Notes under the pieces: model-generated
Databases searched by the model: none
What the model was told of the DNA's origin: nothing
What the model saw: the letters and a program-made list of their open reading frames with translations, nothing else
Shown here: one piece after another, positions 41,580 to 49,915 of the stretch
Layout: each line of letters opens with the position of its first letter
Numbering within the stretch: position 1 is the stretch's first letter
Assembly: GCA_036562565.1 (NCBI GenBank)
Contig: DATCJY010000059.1
Coordinates: 68,602-132,601 of the forward strand
DNA: 64,000 nucleotides
Origin: DATCJY01 sp036562565
GTDB lineage: Bacteria > Bacteroidota > Bacteroidia > Flavobacteriales_D > Sanyastnellaceae
Reading direction: 5' to 3'
Made by a program: the position numbers and the translations under genes

Positions 41580-44153
41580 TTATCTCACCAGAGTGACATG
41601 GCCTTGTAGCAAGCCATTGTCCTTAAGTGGCCTGTTCTGGTAATCCAAAACTTCCAACGTCCAGAGGTAAATGTCATCCGGTGCGTAGTAGTCCTGTTTA
41701 CCGCCATTCCACATCTTGGCGGGATCGGTTGATTCAAACAACAACTCCCCCCAGCGATTGAATATGCGCAAGTGATAATGTTTGGCTCCACGCACTTTGA
41801 TTTCAAAGAAATCATTGACACCATCTCCGTTCGGTGTAAACACGTTCGGGATGTAAAGCGTATTGCAATCCACCTCTACAAGCACCTGATCCGTAACCAC
41901 GCAATTACCGATAACCGCTTGCAAAGTGAAATAAGTGGACTGGTTTGGGAATGCCTGCACCACAGCCGGATTCATACCGGGTGTCAAAGCAGGATCGGGC
42001 AACCAGGACAATGTACCGGTTCCGGTTCCAACAAGCGTCACTCCCGTTTCGCAGTCCATGATGGTATCATTACCTGCATTGGCAACCGGCATCGGGTGGA
42101 ACAAAATCGAAATTTCATCTGTTGCAGTACAACCTCCATTGTTCACCGTCACGGTATAGGTACCACTGGTGGTAACTTGAATGGAGCTAGCCGTAGAATT
42201 AGTTGACCATGTAATGTTATCGTAGTTACCTTCGATGGACAAAGTCACCGTTTGACCCTCACAAGCCTCCAAGGCAGTTGCCTGAATTTCTACTTCAAGT
42301 TCCGATTCGAGAATGACTGTTACAGCATTGCTATTGGAATAACAGTTTCCAGTAGCGGAGGTAGCACGGAAGCTATATGTACCATCTTCAGTCACCACAT
42401 AAGTAATGCCGGTAGCCCCCGGAATTGGAATACCGTTATTGAGCCATTGAATGCTAGCACCGTTGGTGGTCGCAGTCAATGTATATGAGCTCTGGCAGAT
42501 TTGAACATCCTGTGCCGGTGATACGCTAGCCTGTGGAGTTGCAATGCTGGTGATGGTAATTTCATTACTCGTTGCTTGGCACGTTTGATTCGTCACCGCA
42601 ACAGATATATGCACTGTATTTGTCAGCGTAAAAGTGTAAACAGGACCAGTGGCTCCGGCAATCGGGTTACCATGGTCCAGCCATTGGTAACTGTCATAAA
42701 TATCCGAAACCTGAAGGGTTACCATGTGGCCTTCACATTCTGAAAAGTCTTGAGTCAATGGCGGAGCCATCACTACAGTGCTTTGTACTTGAATAAGATT
42801 GGATGTTCCGCTACAACCCTGATCTGTTACCTGCACAGTATAGTTTCCTGTTTGTGTAGCGGTATAAGTTGCCGAGGTTGCACCGGCAATGGGGGTAGCA
42901 CCATTGTACCATTGATACGTTTCATAGGTGCCTTGCACCGCCAATTCCACGGATTGGCCATTACAGATATTGACCGGACCATTAGCCGCGATAACCGGCT
43001 GAAGTCCGGAAGCTATCGATACCACCACTGCATTGGAAGTTCCTCCACAGCTTCCTGTGGTAGTTAAAGTGTATGAACCCGCTTGTTGTGCCACATAAGT
43101 AGCAGATGTGGCCCCGGCAATCGGGGTGTTGTTGAGGTTCCATTGATATGGGCCTGCAGCGGTCGTTTGCAACTCAACGCTGCCTCCGGCACAAATCGTA
43201 GTGGGACCGTTGGCAGTAATGGTTATATCTCCTGTTGCATTGACATGAATAAAATCCGCAAATGTTTGAGTGAAAGGGCCGCATGCCGTAGTAACAGTAA
43301 GTGTTACGTCATAATCACCTGCTGCCGGATAACAAATACCGAAAGGTCCAGCGGAAATAGACGCCCCTGTAGAACTCCCTTCAAATGTCCATGAATATTG
43401 TGTAGGCGAACCCGTGCCTGTATAGGTGAAGTTCACACATTCTCCCGCACAAATATCTGTTGACGAGGCAGAGATGGAGATTTGTGGTGTTTGGCCTCCA
43501 TTGCTTGCACCGGGTGTGGTTGCATTACCACAAACTTCAACCCAGTTTGGAGAACCATCACATGCTCTGGCGTATCCGCAACCGTCATTTTGAGAAGGCA
43601 AATGATCAAAGACAGATGTTGCCGATGGAAAATTGAAAGATACCGCAGAACAACCGAACATGGCTGGAGCATTGATGTTGAAACCGCTTCCGAACTGGCC
43701 TGAACCCCAGTAGAGAGCCGCTACAATATTTCCACTGTTATCCTTAAGTACAACTTGCTCATTGCCATTGGTGAGCGTTCCTACCTGATCACCGCCTGTA
43801 GTACATCCACAAGTAGACCAGTTCAAATCGACACCTCCGGGAACTTGACTGTTATGACTGCCTATCACAAAGTAACCGTGAGGTTCAATGGACGTTCCAG
43901 CCGGAAAACGCACTGTGAAATCCCCATCACTCAGCACAAAGCAGGTTAAATCCACGGGAGTATCACATGTGTTGTATAGCTCAATCCACTCAGCCGTGTC
44001 TCCATTAGGACGATTTCCACCGTCAAAAGGGCTGTCGGGATTAACCATAATTTCATTGATCACAATACATTGAGCTTGTGCGCGGTCCCACCCTGCAAGG
44101 CAAATCAGCACGAGAGCCAGCCTTGCCAACAACATCACCTTATTGTCTTTCAT
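41580..44153 (-). CDS. Surface protein with lamin-tail, PKD/Ig repeats and T9SS type B tail
   Basis: 857 aa. Signal peptide about 1-28 (ending RAQAQ). A lamin-tail domain follows (about 29-150; CIVINEIMVNPDSPF, EWIELYNTCDTPVDL, PHGYFVIGSHN). A PKD domain (about 220-305; ISASSTDICAGECVNFTYTG) precedes about five Ig-like repeats of 75-85 residues with the recurring unit P-I-A-G-A-T-S-A-T-Y. The CHU_C sorting domain ends the protein (IPNVFTPNGDGVND, LRIFNRWGELLFES, GHVTLVR). It should be exported by T9SS and shown on the surface; lamin-tail domains occur in secreted nucleases and adhesins, but no enzymatic domain is seen here. Its terminator lies in the neighbouring GSCFA gene. Confidence 0.85.
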   Translation of the reverse strand: MKDNKVMLLARLALVLICLAGWDRAQAQCIVINEIMVNPDSPFDGGNRPNGDTAEWIELYNTCDTPVDLTCFVLSDGDFTVRFPAGTSIEPHGYFVIGSHNSQVPGGVDLNWSTCGCTTGGDQVGTLTNGNEQVVLKDNSGNIVAALYWGSGQFGSGFNINAPAMFGCSAVSFNFPSATSVFDHLPSQNDGCGYARACDGSPNWVEVCGNATTPGASNGGQTPQISISASSTDICAGECVNFTYTGTGSPTQYSWTFEGSSTGASISAGPFGICYPAAGDYDVTLTVTTACGPFTQTFADFIHVNATGDITITANGPTTICAGGSVELQTTAAGPYQWNLNNTPIAGATSATYVAQQAGSYTLTTTGSCGGTSNAVVVSIASGLQPVIAANGPVNICNGQSVELAVQGTYETYQWYNGATPIAGATSATYTATQTGNYTVQVTDQGCSGTSNLIQVQSTVVMAPPLTQDFSECEGHMVTLQVSDIYDSYQWLDHGNPIAGATGPVYTFTLTNTVHISVAVTNQTCQATSNEITITSIATPQASVSPAQDVQICQSSYTLTATTNGASIQWLNNGIPIPGATGITYVVTEDGTYSFRATSATGNCYSNSNAVTVILESELEVEIQATALEACEGQTVTLSIEGNYDNITWSTNSTASSIQVTTSGTYTVTVNNGGCTATDEISILFHPMPVANAGNDTIMDCETGVTLVGTGTGTLSWLPDPALTPGMNPAVVQAFPNQSTYFTLQAVIGNCVVTDQVLVEVDCNTLYIPNVFTPNGDGVNDFFEIKVRGAKHYHLRIFNRWGELLFESTDPAKMWNGGKQDYYAPDDIYLWTLEVLDYQNRPLKDNGLLQGHVTLVR

Positions 44154-44335
44154 TTTTTAAAAATCGCGCGAATTTATTCCTATTCACGCATAGATTATCT
44201 TCTTACAGGTTAATCTTGAGCAGTTTATTCCCTCTGGAATGCGCTTCAATCCCATCACAAAGAGGCGCCCGCGCAAGCCCAACAAGGTTGCGCAACGCCC
44301 GTCTTGATTGCATCTTCCCCATAGGAAATTACAAT

Positions 44336-44752
44336 TTATTTGATAAAGAAATGCGCCCAAATACTTCGCGATAGTCGGAAGATATAAGGGAACAAAACGG
44401 CAGTCGCAATACAACCTACTGTTAGCAGTTTGAGAGGATGTGTCAAGAAGCCGAATTCAATCCAACCCAATGCATCAAATACAATGAGCGCTACCAAAAC
44501 ACTCACCCACAAGGCCACTGTAAGTGCGTAACTCACGTAAGCCGCACCAAAATAAAAACCCACTTCATTGTGGAAACTGATATGGCAATGAGGGCACTCG
44601 TTATTCATCTCACCAATCTTCGTCCATGTATATGCCTGAGGATTGACAAACAAGCTTCCCTGATGACAATGAGGACATCTCAATAAGACACTTGATTTCA
44701 AAGCCCCCATTGATTTTGCAGAATTTACATCTGCTGCATTATTCTTTTCCAT
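44336..44752 (-). CDS. DUF983 membrane protein
   Basis: 138 aa. Two zinc-ribbon halves, CPHCHQG (about 26-32) and CPHCHIS (about 53-59), form the N-terminal module, followed by two hydrophobic segments (about 66-100 and 105-130: VSYALTVALWVSVLVALIVF, LLTVGCIATAVLFPYIF). This is the DUF983 layout. Function is unknown; relatives are sometimes found near cytochrome-oxidase genes, which is not so here. It follows a DUF4249 lipoprotein gene by 15 bases on the same strand. Confidence 0.85.
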   Translation of the reverse strand: MEKNNAADVNSAKSMGALKSSVLLRCPHCHQGSLFVNPQAYTWTKIGEMNNECPHCHISFHNEVGFYFGAAYVSYALTVALWVSVLVALIVFDALGWIEFGFLTHPLKLLTVGCIATAVLFPYIFRLSRSIWAHFFIK

Positions 44753-44767
44753 TCTATTTAGAGAGAA

Positions 44768-45763
44768 TTAATTACACACTAATGTATCATAAATGGCACC
44801 GTAGCCTATAAACGCCCCCAATCCACCGCCTTCGATATTGCTTGGCAAATTGGCCGGCAGTGAAAAAGGACTTCCTTGATTGGCAACCATTGTTTCCATT
44901 GCATAAAGAAATTGATATGCCTTGCGATCAATCACGCATCCTCTCACCACCACGGTATCTCCACGTTTGAAGTAACCGCGCTCGTGATTTCTATCGTCAA
45001 ACTTACGCGAATTAGGCTGCGTTCCCCGGTAATAAGCAAACTCAAATTCCAGACCGTTGAAGAACGTATCATCCACTACCGAACCCAGCGGAGCAATGAA
45101 GGTCAAATCCTTTTGTTGTCCTCTCAAGTGAACATCCGGCACCCATTGTGGATAGTGATTGATTCTTTTCGCATACCAGCGATAAGCGTTACCCAGCGTA
45201 TCCGGATCACTGATTTTGGCAAAAATGAAACCCAAGCTGTCATTCGGTAATTCGCTGATGATTTCAAAACGCACATCGGACAAATAGACCAACTCTGGAA
45301 TACGGGTCATTCCTTTCAGATGCGTTCCTTCATAATGGATGTCTATGGTATAAATAGTCCCCGGCTGCCCCACTAGGCCGAAATGCGTATAGACACAGAC
45401 ATTAAAAGATTGCAGGTCATCCACACTTATTCCCAAGAATTGCGCAGCCAGCTCAAGCTGCTCAGGAGTTAAATCCGAAGTACATATTTCTTGTAACGAG
45501 TAAGAATTGATTCCGTCCGAGATGACCACCTCGGCATCGTGGATAAACAAGTTCTGAAGTGTGGTAAGATCTGTTGGGTCAAAATAGTTCTGACTCCAAG
45601 TGAGCATAACCAACGGCTGTTGTCCGGAAATAATGGACCCCTCCACCACCATTCTAGGTGTAGTCTTTGGGAGTTCCACGGTGATTTCTTTTTCACAAGA
45701 AATCAGTGTTAATAAGGACGATATAGTGACTGCAAAGAGCAGATACAACCGATAATTATTCAT
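44768..45763 (-). CDS. Second DUF4249 outer-membrane lipoprotein
   Basis: 331 aa. Lipobox L-I-S-C with the lipidated cysteine at residue 23, followed by E-K-E. The DUF4249 pattern is visible: PRMVVEGSIISGQQPLVMLT, VVISDGINSYSL, TRIPELVYLSDVRFEI and a C-terminal NIEGGGLGAFIGYGA that matches the first DUF4249 protein's NIRGGALGVFGAY. Unlike that one it has no adjacent TonB receptor, so its receptor may be elsewhere. A TATCTTTG box (leftward 45787-45780) lies 16 bases before the ATG. Confidence 0.85.
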   Translation of the reverse strand: MNNYRLYLLFAVTISSLLTLISCEKEITVELPKTTPRMVVEGSIISGQQPLVMLTWSQNYFDPTDLTTLQNLFIHDAEVVISDGINSYSLQEICTSDLTPEQLELAAQFLGISVDDLQSFNVCVYTHFGLVGQPGTIYTIDIHYEGTHLKGMTRIPELVYLSDVRFEIISELPNDSLGFIFAKISDPDTLGNAYRWYAKRINHYPQWVPDVHLRGQQKDLTFIAPLGSVVDDTFFNGLEFEFAYYRGTQPNSRKFDDRNHERGYFKRGDTVVVRGCVIDRKAYQFLYAMETMVANQGSPFSLPANLPSNIEGGGLGAFIGYGAIYDTLVCN

Positions 45764-45779
45764 ATCGATAAACGTAGCG

Positions 45780-45787
45780 CAAAGATA
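45780..45787 (-). promoter_or_regulatory. -7 box of the second DUF4249 gene
   Basis: Leftward TATCTTTG, exact TAnnTTTG match; predicted mRNA leader of about 12 bases. Confidence 0.5.
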
Positions 45788-45901
45788 CCCCTTACCCTAG
45801 GCTAGTCGGCTGATTATTCTTGGTAAAAAAGGTAAAACCGGCTATCCCATTCTACACCGGGCCTTAGCTGTAATCAATTTTTGATTTGATATGAAAAATC
45901 T

Positions 45902-45934
45902 TTTGGTATCACTACCACAATCAAGGTATTTTTG
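45902..45934 (+). promoter_or_regulatory. Promoter of the suf operon
   Basis: TTTG (45902-45905), 21-base spacer, TATTTTTG (45927-45934): exact match to both Bacteroidota elements. Predicted transcription start near 45938-45940, giving a leader of about 75 bases. Confidence 0.7.
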
Positions 45935-45943
45935 AGGCCGCAT

Positions 45944-45966
45944 TTATTTAGAAAATATCTAAATAA
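45944..45966. promoter_or_regulatory. Palindromic operator candidate of the suf operon
   Basis: A perfect 9-bp inverted repeat TTATTTAGA-AAATA-TCTAAATAA lies about 5-28 bases downstream of the predicted transcription start, where a repressor would block initiation. It does not match the E. coli Fur or IscR consensus as I know them. The regulator is unknown; an iron- or Fe-S-sensing factor is the obvious guess. A second small repeat CCTTGT/ACAAGG follows at 45978-45992. Confidence 0.5.
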
Positions 45967-46014
45967 TAAAACAAAAACCTTGTTTCACAAGGGATTGATA
46001 ACTAATACGCAATC

Positions 46015-46341
46015 ATGATAAAAGTATCAGATAACGCAAAGGCACAAGTAGCCCACCTGCTAAAGGCAGAAAATCATCCCGAAGGCTCATTTGTCCGTGT
46101 AGGGGTTGAAGGTGGTGGTTGCAGTGGTCTCATGTACAAACTAAAATTCGACACCGTCCTCAATGAAGGAGATCAGGTATTTGAAGACAATGGTGTAAAA
46201 GTCGTGGTGGACAAGAAAAGCTTTCTTTACCTCGTAGGCACAGAGCTCGAATACACAGGTGGTCTCAACGGAAAAGGTTTTGAATTTAAAAATCCAAATG
46301 CATCGCGTACCTGCGGTTGCGGAGAATCTTTCTCTATTTAA
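46015..46341 (+). CDS. sufA: A-type iron-sulfur carrier protein
   Basis: 108 aa. The three conserved cysteines of IscA/SufA proteins are C36 (GGGCSGLMY) and C100/C102 (TCGCGESF), which hold a transferable Fe-S cluster or iron. Length is standard. It is the first gene of a seven-gene suf operon, read from a strong promoter at 45902-45934 with a palindromic operator candidate. sufB starts 29 bases downstream. Confidence 0.93.
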   Translation: MIKVSDNAKAQVAHLLKAENHPEGSFVRVGVEGGGCSGLMYKLKFDTVLNEGDQVFEDNGVKVVVDKKSFLYLVGTELEYTGGLNGKGFEFKNPNASRTCGCGESFSI

Positions 46342-46370
46342 TCAAGTATTTCTTAAACAACACAATTGAT

Positions 46371-47819
46371 ATGGCTTACGAAGGTGATGAATTATTGGAA
46401 AATGTAACCTCAAAAGAATATGAGTTTGGGTTCACGACCAATATTGAATCAGACAAAGCACCTGTCGGCTTAAATGAAGATATCATTCGTTTAATCTCTG
46501 CGAAGAAAAATGAACCTGAATGGCTCCTTCAATGGCGTCTGGAAGCATTTGCCATTTGGCAAGGCATGACTGAACCCAACTGGGCGCACGTGAAATATCC
46601 GAAGCCCGATTTTCAGGCCATCTCCTACTACAGCGCTCCGAAGAGCAAGCCGAAGCTCAACAGCCTCGATGAGCTCGATCCTGAATTGCGCAAAACCATG
46701 GACAAGCTGGGCATCTCCCTAGAGGAACAAAAGCGTTTGTCCGGTGTTGCCGTTGACTTTGTGATGGACTCCGTTTCCGTTGCCACATCATTCAAGGAAA
46801 AACTGGCCGAGCTGGGCATCATCTTCTGCTCCATGAGTGAAGCAGTTAAAGAACACCCTGAGCTTGTAAGAAAATATTTGGGAACAGTGGTACCACGCAC
46901 TGATAATTTCTATGCTGCATTGAACTCAGCGGTATTCACCGATGGTTCATTCTGCTATATCCCCAAAGGTGTGAAATGTCCGATGGAACTCTCCACCTAC
47001 TTCCGCATCAATGAGGCCAATACCGGTCAGTTCGAGCGAACACTTGTTGTTGCCGATGAATCCAGTTATGTGAGCTACCTCGAAGGATGTACCGCTCCGA
47101 TGCGCGATGAAAACCAATTGCACGCTGCAGTGGTTGAACTCATTGCCTTGGACAATGCTGAAATCAAATATAGCACAGTTCAAAACTGGTATCCGGGTGA
47201 CAAGGATGGCAACGGAGGTATTTTCAACTTCGTTACCAAACGCGGAATGTGTGCAGGTGTCAACTCCAAAATTTCGTGGACCCAAGTAGAAACCGGAAGT
47301 GCTGTTACATGGAAATATCCATCTTGTATTTTAAAAGGCGATAACAGCGTGGGTGAATTCTACAGCGTGGCAGTTACCAATAACTACCAACAAGCGGATA
47401 CCGGTACCAAGATGATTCACATCGGCAAGAACACCTCGAGCACCATTATCTCTAAAGGTATCAGTGCCGGTAAGAGCCAGAACAGCTACCGTGGATTGGT
47501 GCAAATCAACAAGAGTGCAGACAACGCCCGCAACTTCTCGCAATGCGACTCATTGCTGATGAGCGATCGCTGCGGAGCACATACCTTTCCATACATAGAG
47601 GTGAAAAACAAAACAGCCAAAGTGGAACACGAGGCCACCACCTCAAAGATTGGGGAAGACCAAATCTTCTATTGCCTACAACGCGGTATCGACCAAGAGC
47701 AAGCCATCAGCCTGATTGTAAATGGCTATGCCAAAGAAGTGTTGAACAAACTTCCCATGGAGTTTGCCGTGGAAGCTCAAAAGCTTTTGGCCATTTCATT
47801 GGAAGGCAGCGTAGGCTAA
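46371..47819 (+). CDS. sufB: SUF scaffold subunit SufB
   Basis: 482 aa from the ATG at 46371. SufB is the cluster-assembly subunit of the SufBC2D complex: it takes sulfur from SufE/SufS and builds the cluster. Hallmarks are GVAVDFVMDSVSV early on, YLEGCTAP, NWYPGD, GDNSVGEFYSVAVTNNYQQA, GKNTSSTIISKGIS and CDSLLMSDRCGAHTFPYIEV with the conserved late cysteine, then EHEATTSKIGEDQIFY. Full length. sufC starts 62 bases downstream. Confidence 0.97.
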   Translation: MAYEGDELLENVTSKEYEFGFTTNIESDKAPVGLNEDIIRLISAKKNEPEWLLQWRLEAFAIWQGMTEPNWAHVKYPKPDFQAISYYSAPKSKPKLNSLDELDPELRKTMDKLGISLEEQKRLSGVAVDFVMDSVSVATSFKEKLAELGIIFCSMSEAVKEHPELVRKYLGTVVPRTDNFYAALNSAVFTDGSFCYIPKGVKCPMELSTYFRINEANTGQFERTLVVADESSYVSYLEGCTAPMRDENQLHAAVVELIALDNAEIKYSTVQNWYPGDKDGNGGIFNFVTKRGMCAGVNSKISWTQVETGSAVTWKYPSCILKGDNSVGEFYSVAVTNNYQQADTGTKMIHIGKNTSSTIISKGISAGKSQNSYRGLVQINKSADNARNFSQCDSLLMSDRCGAHTFPYIEVKNKTAKVEHEATTSKIGEDQIFYCLQRGIDQEQAISLIVNGYAKEVLNKLPMEFAVEAQKLLAISLEGSVG

Positions 47820-47881
47820 GCCCAATTAAACAACTTGAAGACAAGACATATAATAACGTAAGGAGTAATTTTCAATTTTCA

Positions 47882-48637
47882 ATGCTAACGATAAAAGACC
47901 TACACGCACGTGTAGAAGAAAAGGAAATACTAAAAGGACTTTCACTCGAAGTAAAACCCGGTGAAGTACACGCCATCATGGGACCTAATGGTTCCGGGAA
48001 ATCAACACTTGCATCAGTACTAGCAGGCCGTGAAGATTTTGAGGTAACAGAAGGAACCGTAACATTCAATGGCAAAGACTTGTTCGAAATGGCAGCCGAG
48101 GAGCGCGCCCGCGAAGGCATATTCCTCGCTTTTCAATATCCCGTAGAAATCCCTGGTGTGAGCAACATGAACTTTCTCAAAGCTGCACTTGGAGAAGTTC
48201 GCAAACACAAAGGTTTGGAGCCTTTGAGTGCAAAGGACTTTTTACAACTTGTAAAAGAAAAATCCAAACTCGTTGAATTGGATGGCCAGTTGACCAATCG
48301 TTCCGTGAACGAAGGTTTCAGTGGTGGTGAGAAGAAACGCAACGAAATCTTCCAGATGGCCATGTTGGAACCATCGCTCTGCATTCTGGATGAAACCGAC
48401 TCCGGTTTAGACATCGATGCATTACGCATTGTGTCAAACGGTGTGAATGCTTTGCGCTCTCCCGAACGTTCATTCATCGTGATTACGCACTACCAACGTT
48501 TGCTGGACCACATCGTTCCGGATTATGTACATGTATTGTACAAAGGCCGCATCGTGAAGAGCGGAACCAAAGAACTCGCTTTGGAACTGGAACAACGCGG
48601 TTACGATTGGATCAAAGAAGAAGTTGAATCCATTTAA
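47882..48637 (+). CDS. sufC: SUF ATPase subunit SufC
   Basis: 251 aa from the ATG at 47882, which starts the conserved LTIKDLHARVEEKEILKGL; the frame runs open farther upstream but overlaps sufB. ABC ATPase motifs: Walker A GPNGSGKST (34-42), signature FSGGEKKR, Walker B CILDETDSGLD, H-loop IVITHYQRLL. SufC hydrolyses ATP in the SufBCD complex to drive conformational change, with no membrane transport role. sufD starts 15 bases later. Confidence 0.97.
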   Translation: MLTIKDLHARVEEKEILKGLSLEVKPGEVHAIMGPNGSGKSTLASVLAGREDFEVTEGTVTFNGKDLFEMAAEERAREGIFLAFQYPVEIPGVSNMNFLKAALGEVRKHKGLEPLSAKDFLQLVKEKSKLVELDGQLTNRSVNEGFSGGEKKRNEIFQMAMLEPSLCILDETDSGLDIDALRIVSNGVNALRSPERSFIVITHYQRLLDHIVPDYVHVLYKGRIVKSGTKELALELEQRGYDWIKEEVESI

Positions 48638-48652
48638 TTCATATTGGATAGA

Positions 48653-49915
48653 ATGACTAAAGACGAAATAAGTGTAGCATCCAAAAAGGACAAATTCCTG
48701 AACACTTTGCAAGGTCATACATCTGCTTTGCAAAACGATCAGGGATTATTCAGCGAGGCTACATCTGCGTTAGAAACTCTCGACTTCCCCACCACCCGGG
48801 TGGAAGACTGGAAATATACCCGTACCACACGCATCAGTAACGAACAATGGCAACTGGTACAACACGCCAAATCGGTCAATGTTGAGCCTTTCCTGATTCC
48901 GGATTTGGATGCTCATCTCATTGTATTTGTAGATGGTGTGTACAACAGCCATCTCTCAAACGTTGAGAATGCTGAATTTGAGCTTTCGCTGAACAAAGGT
49001 TTCGAACAAAAGAACCTCGTTCACAAGCACATCTTCACTGCGCTTAACGTTGCTTATAGCACGGCTGCGCTATGCATACGCATCAGAAAGAATGTGGTGG
49101 TATCCAAGCCCGTTCATGTATTGCACATTGCTTCTACTGAGAAGGCGTTGGCTCAGGCATCGTTGTTCTTCCATGCAGAGCAATCCTCTTCCCTTCATAT
49201 CGTAGAATCATTCGTATGTGAGGGAGATGCGAAAACGCTTACCAATCGCTTGCTCAATATCACCGTAGAAGAGAACGCCCATGTTCACTTAGACAAAATT
49301 CAGATGGAAGGCGATAACAACTTCCTCGTGAATGAAGAGAACATATATGTGGCAAGCAACGGAAATTTTACCATCAACACACTCACCGTGGATGGTGGCT
49401 GGGTTCGCAACGGGCTGAACATTTGCCTAGATGGCGAAAACATTGAAGCAAATCTCAATGGTTTTTATTTGCCACGCAGGAAACAACACGTGGACAACCA
49501 TACCTTGGTTGACCACCGCAAACCGCACTCTCATAGCAATGAGCTCTACAAAGGCATTTTGAATGACCAAGGTGCAGGCGTGTTCAATGGCAAAGTATAT
49601 GTACAAATGGATGCACAAAAAACCAACGCATTCCAAAGCAATGCGAATGTGTTGCTAAGCGATGATGCGCAAATGAACACCAAGCCCGAGCTTGAAATCT
49701 ATGCCGATGATGTAAAGTGTAGCCACGGAACATCCACCGGTCAGATGGATGAAAATGCTCTGTTCTACTTAAAAGCGCGAGGCATTGGCGATGAAAACGC
49801 GCGCAAACTATTGGCAGCAGCATTCATCAATGATGTGGTGAACAAGGTAGAAAACGAAGCCGTGCAGCAGTATGTAATCAATCAATTGGTAGACCGGGGG
49901 CTCCTCTTCGTATGA
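48653..49915 (+). CDS. sufD: SUF scaffold subunit SufD
   Basis: 420 aa from the ATG at 48653. SufD is the SufB-like partner that forms a heterodimer with it and supports iron entry. The typical segments are RVEDWKYTRT, the beta-helix core (VHLDKIQMEGDNNFLVNEEN), HVDNHTLVDHRKPHSHSNEL with the conserved histidine, and LEIYADDVKCSHGTSTGQMD near the C-terminus. Its TGA stop overlaps the ATG of sufS (ATGA, 49912-49915), so translation is coupled. Confidence 0.96.
   Translation: MTKDEISVASKKDKFLNTLQGHTSALQNDQGLFSEATSALETLDFPTTRVEDWKYTRTTRISNEQWQLVQHAKSVNVEPFLIPDLDAHLIVFVDGVYNSHLSNVENAEFELSLNKGFEQKNLVHKHIFTALNVAYSTAALCIRIRKNVVVSKPVHVLHIASTEKALAQASLFFHAEQSSSLHIVESFVCEGDAKTLTNRLLNITVEENAHVHLDKIQMEGDNNFLVNEENIYVASNGNFTINTLTVDGGWVRNGLNICLDGENIEANLNGFYLPRRKQHVDNHTLVDHRKPHSHSNELYKGILNDQGAGVFNGKVYVQMDAQKTNAFQSNANVLLSDDAQMNTKPELEIYADDVKCSHGTSTGQMDENALFYLKARGIGDENARKLLAAAFINDVVNKVENEAVQQYVINQLVDRGLLFV

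Noticed and set aside
41772..42206. 144-codon open frame on + strand
   Set aside because: It is antisense to the repeat region of the lamin-tail surface protein; composition is typical of a shadow frame.
47543..47881. Upstream extension of the sufC frame
   Set aside because: It overlaps sufB in another frame; the conserved SufC N-terminus begins at the ATG at 47882.
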